This document shows, piece after piece, positions 1 to 5,570 of a stretch of DNA of 9,280 bases (within the stretch, counting starts at the first letter, position 1; each line of letters starts with the position of its first letter). The translations under genes were made by a program, and so were the position numbers. The notes beneath the pieces were generated by a model. The model was not told the DNA's origin. It was given only the letters and a program-made list of their open reading frames with translations, and searched no databases. This stretch comes from Chlorobiaceae bacterium (lineage in GTDB: Bacteria > Bacteroidota > Chlorobiia > Chlorobiales > Chlorobiaceae): positions 1-9,280 of the forward strand of contig JAAXUM010000044.1 of assembly GCA_013336025.1 (NCBI GenBank), in the 5' to 3' direction.

Positions 1-1116
1 GTGTGTAATCTCCTTTGCAAGTCCTGCTTTGGCGATAGCAGAAGCCGAGTCTCCTCCGCCGACAATGGTTATAGCTCCCTTGGCGGTGGCGTCAGCCAGT
101 GCTTTGGCTACGGCCATAGTGCCTGACGCAAAGTTGTCAATTTCAAACACGCCCATCGGGCCGTTCCAGAGTACCGTGCGGGCAGAGAGAATCTCCCTGC
201 TGTAGAGCTCAGCCGTCTTTGGTCCTATGTCCACGCCGATCATCCCTTCCGGAATGGCGGATATCAGTTCGGTATGGAACCCGGCATCGGCTGAAATTTC
301 GGGGGCAACGATCACATCTTCCGGCAGAAGCAGCTTTATCCCTTTTTTTTTTGCCTCGGCAAGGATCTCAAGTGCAAGGTCAATCTTGCTCTCCTCAACA
401 AGAGAGTTTCCTACCTCGAAGCCCTGGGCCTTGAAGAAGGTAAAGACCATGGCCCCGCCGATCAGCACCGTATCAACTTTTTTAAAGAGGTTTTCAAGGA
501 CATCGATTTTCCCTGAAATTTTTGAGCCGCCCAGAATGGCTACAATCGGGCGTTACGGATCCTGAAGGGCTTTTCCAAGATAGAGCAGCTCGCGTTCTAT
601 AAGAAAGCCTGCAACAGCACTCTGTACGTAATGGGTAATCCCCTCGGTTGATGCGTGCGCCCTGTGTGCGGTTCCGAAAGCATCATTGACGTAGATCTCG
701 CCCAGAGAGGCAAGCTCTTTGGCAAAGTCGGGATCGTTGGCCTCTTCCTCGGGATGAAATCTCAGATTTTCAAGCAGTATAACCTCTCCGTCCTGCATGG
801 CAAGGACCTGCTGCATGACCTCGGTTCCGATGGAATCTTTTGCCATCGTTACAGGCGTGTCGATGAGCTCTGAGAGTCTTTTTGCTACCGGGGCAAGAGA
901 GAAGTCCGCGTTGACTTTGCCTTTTGGTCTTCCAAGGTGTGACATCAGAATCAGGCGCCCGCCATCGTCGAGAACTTTGCGAATGGAGGGGAGTGATTCA
1001 ACGATTCTTTTATCGTCGGTAATGTTTTTGCTGGCGTCAAGAGGAACATTGAAATCAACGCGCATTAATATCCGTTTGCCTTGGATTGCTATGTCAGACA
1101 AGGTCTTTTTCTGCAT
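1..1116 (-). pseudogene. pgk: Phosphoglycerate kinase (pgk) with an in-frame premature stop; 3' end outside window
   Basis: Phosphoglycerate kinase catalyses reversible phosphoryl transfer between 1,3-bisphosphoglycerate and ADP in the cytoplasm. In a green sulfur bacterium it would mainly serve gluconeogenesis from reverse-TCA carbon. The ATG is at 1114-1116. Visible N-domain motifs are RVDFNVP (residues 19-25), SHLGRPKG (59-66), [12 protein letters not shown] (114-125) and [14 protein letters not shown] (143-156). Codon 188 (553-555) is TAA. Reading on in the same frame gives [17 protein letters not shown] (189-205), LPEDV (264-268), WNGPMG (317-322) and GGGDSAS (353-359), all typical of the nucleotide-binding C-domain, with no other stop to the window edge. 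The family is about 400 residues, so about 25 codons lie outside. Taken literally, only a 187-residue N-domain is made, which lacks the nucleotide site. No well-placed restart codon follows the TAA. The gene identity is certain; whether the stop is real is not. Confidence 0.9.
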
Positions 1117-1150
1117 TGTAACGTAAGGTTAGTTAGAGAAAACCGGCTGA

Positions 1151-1180
1151 TGTATATGATGATAATATAAATTATTTCAA
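1151..1180 (-). promoter_or_regulatory. Candidate sigma70-type promoter for pgk
   Basis: On the minus strand TTGAAA (1180-1175, five of six matches to TTGACA) is followed after 18 bases by TATACA (1156-1151, four of six matches to TATAAT). Transcription would start near 1144 and give a leader of about 28 bases before the pgk ATG at 1116. The 101-base gap between mltG and pgk (1117-1217) is AT-rich here and shows no clear terminator. pgk could therefore have its own promoter and also receive read-through from mltG. Inferred from motif match and position only. Confidence 0.4.
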
Positions 1181-1217
1181 TGAACGGCTTATACCCGGTT
1201 GCGTATTCCTCATGGAA

Positions 1218-2231
1218 TCATGGTAATGCCTCATTCTTTGCCGCCTTGTATTTTCTGATGTTTGCCTGATGCCCGGAGATCGTTTCAGCAAAATAGTGAC
1301 CTCCTTTCCCTGTTGCAACAAAGTAGATGAAGCTGGTTTCTTCGGGATTGAGAACGGCAAGAATAGATGCCGTACCCGGATTACAGATCGGTCCTGGCGG
1401 CAGACCGCTCCATCGATAGGTATTATAGGGCGAGTCAATGGCAAGATCCTTGTAGAAAAGATGTCGCGGAGCGCCGCCAAGAGCATATTGAACGGTAGGA
1501 TCAGCCTGCAGCCGCATTCCTTTTTTTAAACGGTTCAGATAGACGCTGGCAACAAGAGGTTTTTCCTCGTCGAGAGGCGTTTCCGCCTCAACGATTGACG
1601 CAAGGGTGAGGAGGCTGGTCTCCGACAGTCCTTTTGCCGCTGCGGATCGCTGCAGAGAGTCGGAATAAAACCTTCTGAACCGGCCGACAAGAAACCCGAC
1701 AACCTCATCGGGTGTGCTTCCCCATGCAAAATCATACGTACCGGGAAACAGATAGCCTTCAGCGCTTTTGCCCGGTATCCGGTATTTCGCCAGTATTGCG
1801 GCATTGTTCGCCGCATGCATAAACCGGGAAGAGTCCATGTCGAGTTTTCCGGCCATTCTCCTTGCAATTTCCCGTTGCTCAAGGCCCTCAGGAATGGTGA
1901 TGCGGACTTCATCCTGATGGTGTGTATGCAGGTACCGTAACAGGCTGAAATTGGATAATCCGGGTGGAATGGAATATCTGCCGGGTTTGATGTTGTGCAA
2001 TCCGGGAATCAATCTTCCGGTAACCACAAGCTGCCAGCGGTTTCTGATGGCTCCGCTCATGTACAGGCTGTCGGCAATGCTCATAAATCCCGTACCCTTA
2101 TGAACGACAAGTCGTGACGGTATTCCGGATGTATTCAGACCCGGAATGAAAAACATACCGCAAAGCAACAGAAAGAGCATCGCGATACCTGCAAATAATG
2201 TTTTCTGTGCAGATGATTTGTCGGATAACAT
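1218..2231 (-). CDS. mltG: Endolytic murein transglycosylase MltG (YceG-like)
   Basis: MltG is an inner-membrane lytic transglycosylase that cuts nascent glycan strands and is thought to terminate peptidoglycan polymerisation. The protein is 337 residues, close to the family norm of about 340. A membrane anchor spans roughly residues 12-31. Next comes a LysM-like N-terminal region with the KGTGFMSIADSL stretch (45-56), then the catalytic domain with IPEGLEQREIA (113-123), EGYLFPGTYDF (158-168) and LASIVEAET (210-218). E215 aligns with the catalytic glutamate (E218) of E. coli MltG. LQADPTVQYALG (241-252) and the glycine/proline-rich SGLPPGPICNPG (275-286) are also family signatures. The chorismate mutase gene ends 18 bases upstream on the same strand, so the two are probably co-transcribed. 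No convincing Shine-Dalgarno sequence precedes the ATG. The domain assignment is firm. Confidence 0.95.
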   Translation of the reverse strand: MLSDKSSAQKTLFAGIAMLFLLLCGMFFIPGLNTSGIPSRLVVHKGTGFMSIADSLYMSGAIRNRWQLVVTGRLIPGLHNIKPGRYSIPPGLSNFSLLRYLHTHHQDEVRITIPEGLEQREIARRMAGKLDMDSSRFMHAANNAAILAKYRIPGKSAEGYLFPGTYDFAWGSTPDEVVGFLVGRFRRFYSDSLQRSAAAKGLSETSLLTLASIVEAETPLDEEKPLVASVYLNRLKKGMRLQADPTVQYALGGAPRHLFYKDLAIDSPYNTYRWSGLPPGPICNPGTASILAVLNPEETSFIYFVATGKGGHYFAETISGHQANIRKYKAAKNEALP

Positions 2232-2249
2232 GGTGAGTGGCCGGAGTTG

Positions 2250-2573
2250 TCAGGGCTGAATGTTTTGCTCCCCGCACTGTTTTTCATGCTGAAAAAGGCG
2301 GGTTTCTTCAATAATACAGCGATAGATTTTTTCCAGTACACCAGCTGTAGACTCTGAATCAGCATGACCAAGTACATTGTTCAGTACCTCTTTTTCTCGT
2401 TCAGGCTGAAGAACCTGCTCCCCTATGGATGCTTTCAGGGTGCTGATGTTTTGTGCGCAATGGAGCCTCTCGCAGAGAAGCGCCGATAACTGCCTGTCAA
2501 GGGCATCGATTTTCTTTCGCCACTGTTCGAGTTCCTGACGGTGACCGGTATTGTTGTTTGAAGGATCGTGCAT
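2250..2573 (-). CDS. Stand-alone type II (AroQ-class) chorismate mutase
   Basis: Chorismate mutase converts chorismate to prephenate, the branch point to phenylalanine and tyrosine. At 107 residues this is a free single-domain all-helical AroQ protein, not a fusion to prephenate dehydratase or a DAHP synthase. Aligned from memory to the mutase domain of the E. coli P-protein, the active-site residues are all present: R19 (R11), R36 (R28), K47 (K39), R59 (R51), E60 (E52) and Q95 (Q88). The pattern WRKKIDALDRQLSALLCERL (18-37) is the first long helix, and IIEETRLFQ (87-95) closes the active site. The start is fixed by an in-frame stop at 2601-2603 with no other start codon between. No Shine-Dalgarno sequence is visible. 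It probably forms a unit with mltG; the NYN gene lies upstream beyond a repeat-filled gap. Confidence 0.9.
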   Translation of the reverse strand: MHDPSNNNTGHRQELEQWRKKIDALDRQLSALLCERLHCAQNISTLKASIGEQVLQPEREKEVLNNVLGHADSESTAGVLEKIYRCIIEETRLFQHEKQCGEQNIQP

Positions 2574-2609
2574 TATGCCGTCATGTTTAAGAGAAGCAAA
2601 TCACGTTCA

Positions 2610-2749
2610 GGTACCCCTGTTTATTCCGCGATTCGATTGCTTCGTTGGTCCCGACCATTCGGTACCCCTGTTTTGTAATGTATCCAGATATGATCGGTAC
2701 TCCGTCCGTCTCATACGCAAACCGCTCACTGACAAATAAACAGAGTACC
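2610..2749. repeat. MITE-like 140-base element with terminal inverted repeats
   Basis: This fills most of the 214-base gap between the chorismate mutase and NYN genes. The left end GGTACCCCTGTTTATT (2610-2625) and the right end AATAAACAGAGTACC (2735-2749) are inverted repeats matching at 15 of 16 positions with one gap. The 13-mer GGTACCCCTGTTT occurs at 2610-2622 and again in direct orientation at 2661-2673, 51 bases later. A third GTACCCCT lies across the right end at 2746-2753. Inside the right half, GGTACTC (2695-2701) pairs with GAGTACC (2743-2749). No transposase and no credible reading frame are present. A small non-autonomous mobile element or a degenerate insertion-sequence remnant would explain it; neither can be proved without finding further genomic copies. 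Confidence 0.5.
2701..2745 (-). repeat. Copy A of a 45-base intergenic repeat with hairpin potential
   Basis: This core forms the right end of the MITE-like element and recurs at 3366-3409 in the same orientation. On the minus strand both copies share CTCTGTTTAT, then TGT, then GAGCGGT, then CGGACGGA, in the same order and at nearly the same spacing, with about three quarters of positions identical. Copied into minus-strand RNA, the ends of copy A with their flanks form a 10-base-pair stem, GGUACUCUGU with ACGGAGUACC, including one U-G wobble. It would lie in the mRNA between the NYN and chorismate mutase genes. Confidence 0.5.
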
Positions 2750-2773
2750 CCTTTTTAAGCAAGTATAAAGAAA

Positions 2774-2784
2774 ATGAAGGGGAT
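2774..2784. repeat. Left copy of 11-base direct repeat flanking the NYN gene
   Basis: ATGAAGGGGAT is identical to the sequence at 3315-3325. This copy ends 3 bases beyond the NYN stop codon (2788-2790); the other begins 2 bases beyond the start codon. It could be a target-site duplication, a recombination scar or chance. Confidence 0.35.
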
Positions 2785-2787
2785 TGC

Positions 2788-3312
2788 CTATGCTTTCCCG
2801 GCATTGAAAAGGCGTTTCCATTCGTCGATCTCATTTTCGCTGAGGGATTCCCCGCTGAACCTGGCCCTGTTTTTTTCGTACCCTTCAGACTCCCGGTATT
2901 CTGCTGACGACTTCTTTACTCTGTTTGTCAGTTCAAGCATGGCAATAAAAGCCTCTGAGGTCAGGCAGTTTGCCCCGAAAGCTTTTGCATACAGACGAAC
3001 CTCATTGTCGGAACTTACAATAGTAATCTTGTTTACTTTTGTGTTCAATGATTTCACATAGTCAACAATCCACTCGTCAGCGCTTGCAGAAGACGCCGTA
3101 AATACAATACGGGGTCGAATGCCTGAAACCGATTCGTTACGATGTTTTTTCCCGTCATAGACAATGGTGACAGCGCACTTGTTCTCAAGCTGAAAACGTT
3201 GCAGCGCATGTTCGATTTTACTCCTCAAAGCCTCAATGTTCTCAGCGCTGACCGACCTGAACTGTTTATGCATCAGGTTATAGCCATCAATGATCAGCTC
3301 GTGATGTTTCAT
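2788..3312 (-). CDS. YacP-like NYN-domain (PIN-fold) RNA-binding/ribonuclease protein
   Basis: The 174-residue protein begins with LIIDGYNLMHK (6-16), the hallmark first strand and acidic residue of NYN domains of the YacP family, whose B. subtilis member Rae1 is a ribosome-associated mRNA endonuclease. Further family signs are a second acidic strand VTIVYDGKKH (48-57), a conserved SADEWIVDYV block (76-85) and SSDNEVRLYAKAFGANCLTS (99-118), which supplies additional acidic residues of the metal site. The C-terminal 40 residues are charged and probably helical. The product should be a soluble, Mg-dependent RNase or RNA-binding protein; its substrate is unknown. The gene diverges from mraZ across 310 bases and could lead into the chorismate mutase-mltG pair. 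No Shine-Dalgarno sequence is visible. The family is confident; the cellular role is inferred only. Confidence 0.88.
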   Translation of the reverse strand: MKHHELIIDGYNLMHKQFRSVSAENIEALRSKIEHALQRFQLENKCAVTIVYDGKKHRNESVSGIRPRIVFTASSASADEWIVDYVKSLNTKVNKITIVSSDNEVRLYAKAFGANCLTSEAFIAMLELTNRVKKSSAEYRESEGYEKNRARFSGESLSENEIDEWKRLFNAGKA

Positions 3313-3314
3313 GT

Positions 3315-3325
3315 ATGAAGGGGAT
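3315..3325. repeat. Right copy of 11-base direct repeat flanking the NYN gene
   Basis: Second exact copy of ATGAAGGGGAT, just upstream of the NYN start codon on the minus strand. It lies in the divergent intergenic region, about 40 bases before copy B of the longer repeat. Confidence 0.35.
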
Positions 3326-3365
3326 CTCGATGTATTACTTTTGCGTTTTACCGATCAGTCCGGAT

Positions 3366-3409
3366 TCCGTCCGCCGCTCATCAGACCGCTCGATCACAGA
3401 TAAACAGAG
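3366..3409 (-). repeat. Copy B of the 45-base intergenic repeat
   Basis: Diverged second copy of the core at 2701-2745. On the minus strand it has CTCTGTTTAT, TGT, GAGCGGT and CGGACGGA in the same order. Its outer arms (CGATC side and AATCCGG side) no longer form the clean stem of copy A, although the inner UCUGU with ACGGA pairing is kept. The left half of the MITE-like element is absent here, so it is a partial or solo end. It lies in the probable leader or promoter region of the NYN gene. Confidence 0.45.
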
Positions 3410-3532
3410 GATCGCTGAAGCCTCAGAAAAAAGAGGTGAAGCGCAAAAATAACCGGTTAAAATATTGCCCGCATACTGAAGTATAAAATAGCTTAATATT
3501 TTTTTAGTGCTTGCTTTTTTATACATTTTATG

Positions 3533-3557
3533 TGGGGGAAAGTGGTAAAATATGGGA
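3533..3557 (+). promoter_or_regulatory. Probable MraZ operator (three 5-base boxes on a 10-base pitch)
   Basis: The boxes TGGGG (3533-3537), TGGTA (3543-3547) and TGGGA (3553-3557) are separated by exactly 5 bases each. In E. coli, MraZ represses its own operon by binding TGGGN direct repeats with 5-base spacers upstream of mraZ; the middle box here departs at one base. The AAAGTGGT core (3539-3546) also resembles the AAAGTG repeats bound by Mycoplasma MraZ. The A-rich spacers and the TAAAAT at 3546-3551 suggest that the operator overlaps the core promoter, so binding would block RNA polymerase. The array lies 65 bases upstream of the mraZ start. Confidence 0.75.
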
Positions 3558-3622
3558 AAAAATAACCAACAGGAGAGGTATCGCTTTTTTATTAACGCTC
3601 ATGCAGGGGAAACGGGGCACTC

Positions 3623-4069
3623 ATGGCAGGATTTATCGGCAAAGAACGGCACTCCCTTGATGAGAAAGGCCGGCTTATGATACCTGTGAGGTTTCGGCGG
3701 GAGATGTCGCCGGAATCGACCGGACAGGGAGCGATGATCTATCTCATGAAAGCCCCTGATGGTTCAATTGAACTCTACGAGCCCGATGTGTGGAATGTGA
3801 TGAAAAAGAGTCTTTCGGTGCTTTCCGATTTCAATCCTGAAGAGCGATTGCTGAAAACCATGATCTATGAGAGCCTTGACGTTGTTGCGATTGACCGTCA
3901 GGGCAGGGTTCCTTTTTCGAAAGAATTGCTTGAACATGCGGGCATTATCAAGGATGTCGTTATTATCGGAGCTGATACGAAAATGATTGTCTGGGCCCCT
4001 GAACGGCTTTCTCTTGTTGTCATGGAAAATGCTGAGCGGTTTTCCACCTTGGCCAGGAGATATTTTTGA
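3623..4069 (+). CDS. mraZ: Transcriptional regulator MraZ
   Basis: MraZ is a DNA-binding protein of the SpoVT/AbrB fold that assembles into a ring and controls the dcw cluster it heads. The 148 residues contain two tandem swapped-hairpin repeats, each marked by the DxxxR motif: DEKGR (13-17) in the first and DRQGR (91-95) in the second, each followed by a hydrophobic strand (LMIPVRFR and VPFSKEL). The length matches the family's usual 140-150. The ATG at 3623 is the only start available, because an in-frame TAA lies at 3593-3595 and no other start codon falls between. Its ribosome-binding signal is poor: only G-runs immediately upstream, with the good AGGAGAGG at 3571-3578 too far away. The operator-like boxes upstream suggest autoregulation. 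Its stop overlaps the proposed rsmH TTG start. Confidence 0.96.
   Translation: MAGFIGKERHSLDEKGRLMIPVRFRREMSPESTGQGAMIYLMKAPDGSIELYEPDVWNVMKKSLSVLSDFNPEERLLKTMIYESLDVVAIDRQGRVPFSKELLEHAGIIKDVVIIGADTKMIVWAPERLSLVVMENAERFSTLARRYF
4055..4059 (+). promoter_or_regulatory. Ribosome-binding site deciding the rsmH start
   Basis: AGGAG, inside the end of mraZ, is 6 bases before TTG (4066) and 15 before ATG (4075). The spacing favours the TTG, whose last two bases are shared with the mraZ TGA. Confidence 0.6.
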
Positions 4070-5064
4070 CTTCGATGAAACCTCCCTGCTATCATGAGCC
4101 GGTTCTTGCTGCTCAGATTACGAATTTTCTGGTCTTGAAGCCGGGCATATATATAGACGGAACGCTTGGTGGCGGAGGACATTCCCTTGCCATCATGAAA
4201 GCGCTCGAAATGGCAGGTTTTGAAAAGAACTCTCTTTTGATCGGAATAGATCAGGACGATGATGCCCTGCATGCTGCCGGCATGAAGCTTTCATCGTATA
4301 AAGAGAGAACGGTTCTTGTTAAAGGCAATTTCAGCGACATTCGCGCCATTCTCGGCAAGATAAGCCATCAAAAGGGTCTGGCCGGCAAGGCAGTTGGAAT
4401 TCTTCTTGACCTCGGCGTCTCTTCTTCACAGATTGATACCCCCGGGCGGGGGTTCAGCTATTTGCAGAAAGGCCCGCTCGATATGAGGATGGACCGGTGT
4501 TCGTCAATGACAGCCGGAGAGATTGTCAATACCTGGAGTGAACGGGAACTCGCCGGACTTTTTTTCCGGTATGGAGAAGAACCTCACAGCAGAATGATTG
4601 CAAGGCGTATTGTCAAATATCGTCAGCAAACAGGAGAGGTGACCGGTACAGAGGTGCTTGCTGAAATTATCCGAAGCTCTGAAAGAGATAAGCATAAGCA
4701 GATCAAAACGCTTTCCCGTGTTTTTCAGGCGCTGAGAATTGAGGTAAACCAGGAGCTTGAGGTGCTAAAACAGGCGCTGCATGACAGTGTCGATTGCCTT
4801 GATTATCAGGGGAGGATGGCTGTTATCAGTTATCACTCGCTTGAAGACAGGATCGTCAAATCATTTTTTGTTGAAAAGTCAAAAAGTGACTGGGGTCCGA
4901 AAGGCGTTGGCATGCGGGAACCGCTGAGCAGGGGAGTCCTTGGTCTTGTTACCCGCAAGCCGATCATAGCCGATGAAAATGAAATTCAGGAAAATCCAAG
5001 AGCGCGAAGCGCTAAATTGCGCGTTGTCGAGAATCTGGCAACAGGGGGCTTTCATGCAGAATGA
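4066..5064 (+). CDS. rsmH: 16S rRNA (cytosine-1402-N4)-methyltransferase RsmH (MraW)
   Basis: RsmH uses S-adenosylmethionine to methylate N4 of C1402 in the 16S rRNA decoding centre. With the TTG start the protein has 332 residues, near the usual 310-330. The sequence shows YHEPVL (9-14), the SAM-binding DGTLGGGGHS (31-40), DLGVSSSQID (115-124), GPLDMRMD (136-143), RVFQALRIEVNQELE (218-232), SYHSLEDRIVK (255-265) and the C-terminal NPRARSAKLR (310-319). Two starts are possible. TTG at 4066 overlaps the mraZ stop as TTGA and sits 6 bases after AGGAG (4055-4059). ATG at 4075 is 15 bases after it and would give MKPPCYHEP. I prefer TTG on spacing, but the ATG would suit a typical MraW N-terminus. 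Coupled to mraZ upstream and overlapping ftsL by 11 bases. Confidence 0.95.
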   Translation: MTSMKPPCYHEPVLAAQITNFLVLKPGIYIDGTLGGGGHSLAIMKALEMAGFEKNSLLIGIDQDDDALHAAGMKLSSYKERTVLVKGNFSDIRAILGKISHQKGLAGKAVGILLDLGVSSSQIDTPGRGFSYLQKGPLDMRMDRCSSMTAGEIVNTWSERELAGLFFRYGEEPHSRMIARRIVKYRQQTGEVTGTEVLAEIIRSSERDKHKQIKTLSRVFQALRIEVNQELEVLKQALHDSVDCLDYQGRMAVISYHSLEDRIVKSFFVEKSKSDWGPKGVGMREPLSRGVLGLVTRKPIIADENEIQENPRARSAKLRVVENLATGGFHAE

Positions 5065-5542
5065 TACGGATAAACGATTTTCTCGTTCAATGATTACCGG
5101 ATTCCTTAAAAAAGGAGGGATGACGAACAGTGCTGAAAAAGAGCCATTCACCCATTCCCGTTCCGATCAGTCTCATGATGGCGTTCCGGACACGGAAACC
5201 GGCACCATGGACGATGGTTCTGCTTCACCGGAGGGATCCCGCAACACCATAAGGCGGCGTCTCGGATTTGATATAGGAGATGTCCTGCAGTTGCGGACCT
5301 TTATCTATCTGTTTGTCATAACCATAATATTTCTGTTTCAGACACATAATACCATAGCCATCAAGAATCTTGCCATGCAGAACGAGTTACTCAGAGAGCA
5401 ACTGCAGATGAGCACAAGCGTGATCACGGCTCAGGAGCTCAAAGCGAGTGAACTGCAGAGTATTCACAATATCACGGAATGTACGGGAGCGCTTGGTCTT
5501 CATGCCTCTTCGGTTCCGGCTGTCGAGCTTGCTGTTCCATGA
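5054..5542 (+). CDS. ftsL: FtsL-like cell division protein
   Basis: The 162-residue bitopic protein has a long, polar, presumably disordered cytoplasmic N-terminus (1-80, rich in Ser, Thr, Asp), a basic patch IRRRLG (66-71) and one membrane span at about 81-97. A periplasmic segment beginning IAIKNLAMQNELLREQLQ (101-118) has coiled-coil periodicity, and a short tail follows. FtsL sequences are poorly conserved; the topology and the position between rsmH and ftsI identify it. It should act in the FtsQLB complex that activates FtsWI at the septum. The ATG at 5054 is preceded by AGGGGG (5043-5048) at 5-base spacing and overlaps the rsmH end by 11 bases. An internal ATG at 5120 directly abuts an AGGAGGG, too close to function well. 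The reading frame is open farther upstream inside rsmH, but that is not used. Confidence 0.8.
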   Translation: MQNDTDKRFSRSMITGFLKKGGMTNSAEKEPFTHSRSDQSHDGVPDTETGTMDDGSASPEGSRNTIRRRLGFDIGDVLQLRTFIYLFVITIIFLFQTHNTIAIKNLAMQNELLREQLQMSTSVITAQELKASELQSIHNITECTGALGLHASSVPAVELAVP

Positions 5543-5570
5543 ATTTCCAAAGGATAGAAAAGGATCGCCC

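Larger units (their letters stand above)
3313..3622. other. Divergent intergenic region between the NYN gene and mraZ
   Basis: This 310-base stretch separates the two divergent operons. From left to right it holds the 11-base direct repeat, copy B of the 45-base repeat, a very AT-rich block (about 3437-3530) and the MraZ box array. The AT-rich block contains the palindrome AACCGGTT (3451-3458) and an inverted repeat AAAATATT (3459-3466) with AATATTTT (3495-3502). A minus-strand TATACT (3485-3480) could be a -10 for the NYN gene, but it has no good -35. On the plus strand TTGCTT (3511-3516) and TAAAAT (3546-3551) resemble promoter hexamers but are not ideally spaced. A 63-codon minus-strand frame at 3335-3526 crosses the repeat and is not credible as a gene. 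Confidence 0.6.

Noticed and set aside
227..565. Plus-strand frame opposite pgk (and the similar frames at 219-434 and 797-1126)
   Set aside because: Antisense shadows of conserved pgk codons. The minus-strand frame encodes recognisable PGK motifs throughout this region.
2587..2658. 23-codon minus-strand frame just upstream of the chorismate mutase gene
   Set aside because: It lies wholly within or beside the repeat element, has no ribosome-binding site, and is too short to judge as a gene or leader peptide.
2551..2739. 62-codon plus-strand frame across the chorismate mutase start and the MITE-like element
   Set aside because: The repeated VPLF in its translation comes from the GTACCCCTGTTT DNA repeats. 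It overlaps a well-supported gene on the other strand and resembles no protein family I know.
2748..2782. CCCCTT and AAGGGG inverted repeat downstream of the NYN gene as a terminator
   Set aside because: The stem is only six base pairs around a loop of more than 20 bases, with no U-tract suitably placed on the minus strand.
3335..3526. 63-codon minus-strand frame upstream of the NYN gene
   Set aside because: It runs through the AT-rich promoter block and copy B of the repeat, has no ribosome-binding site and no recognisable domain. Its LSV...RRTE stretch is just the translated repeat.
4973..5053. N-terminal extension of ftsL by 27 codons into rsmH
   Set aside because: It would overlap the conserved C-terminal NPRARSAKLR coding region of rsmH, whereas the ATG at 5054 has a properly spaced AGGGGG.
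5448..5570. N-terminal extension of ftsI by 41 codons into ftsL
   Set aside because: The extension is antisense to nothing but overlaps ftsL in another frame, is not like FtsI, and the ATG at 5571 has a well-spaced AAAGGA.
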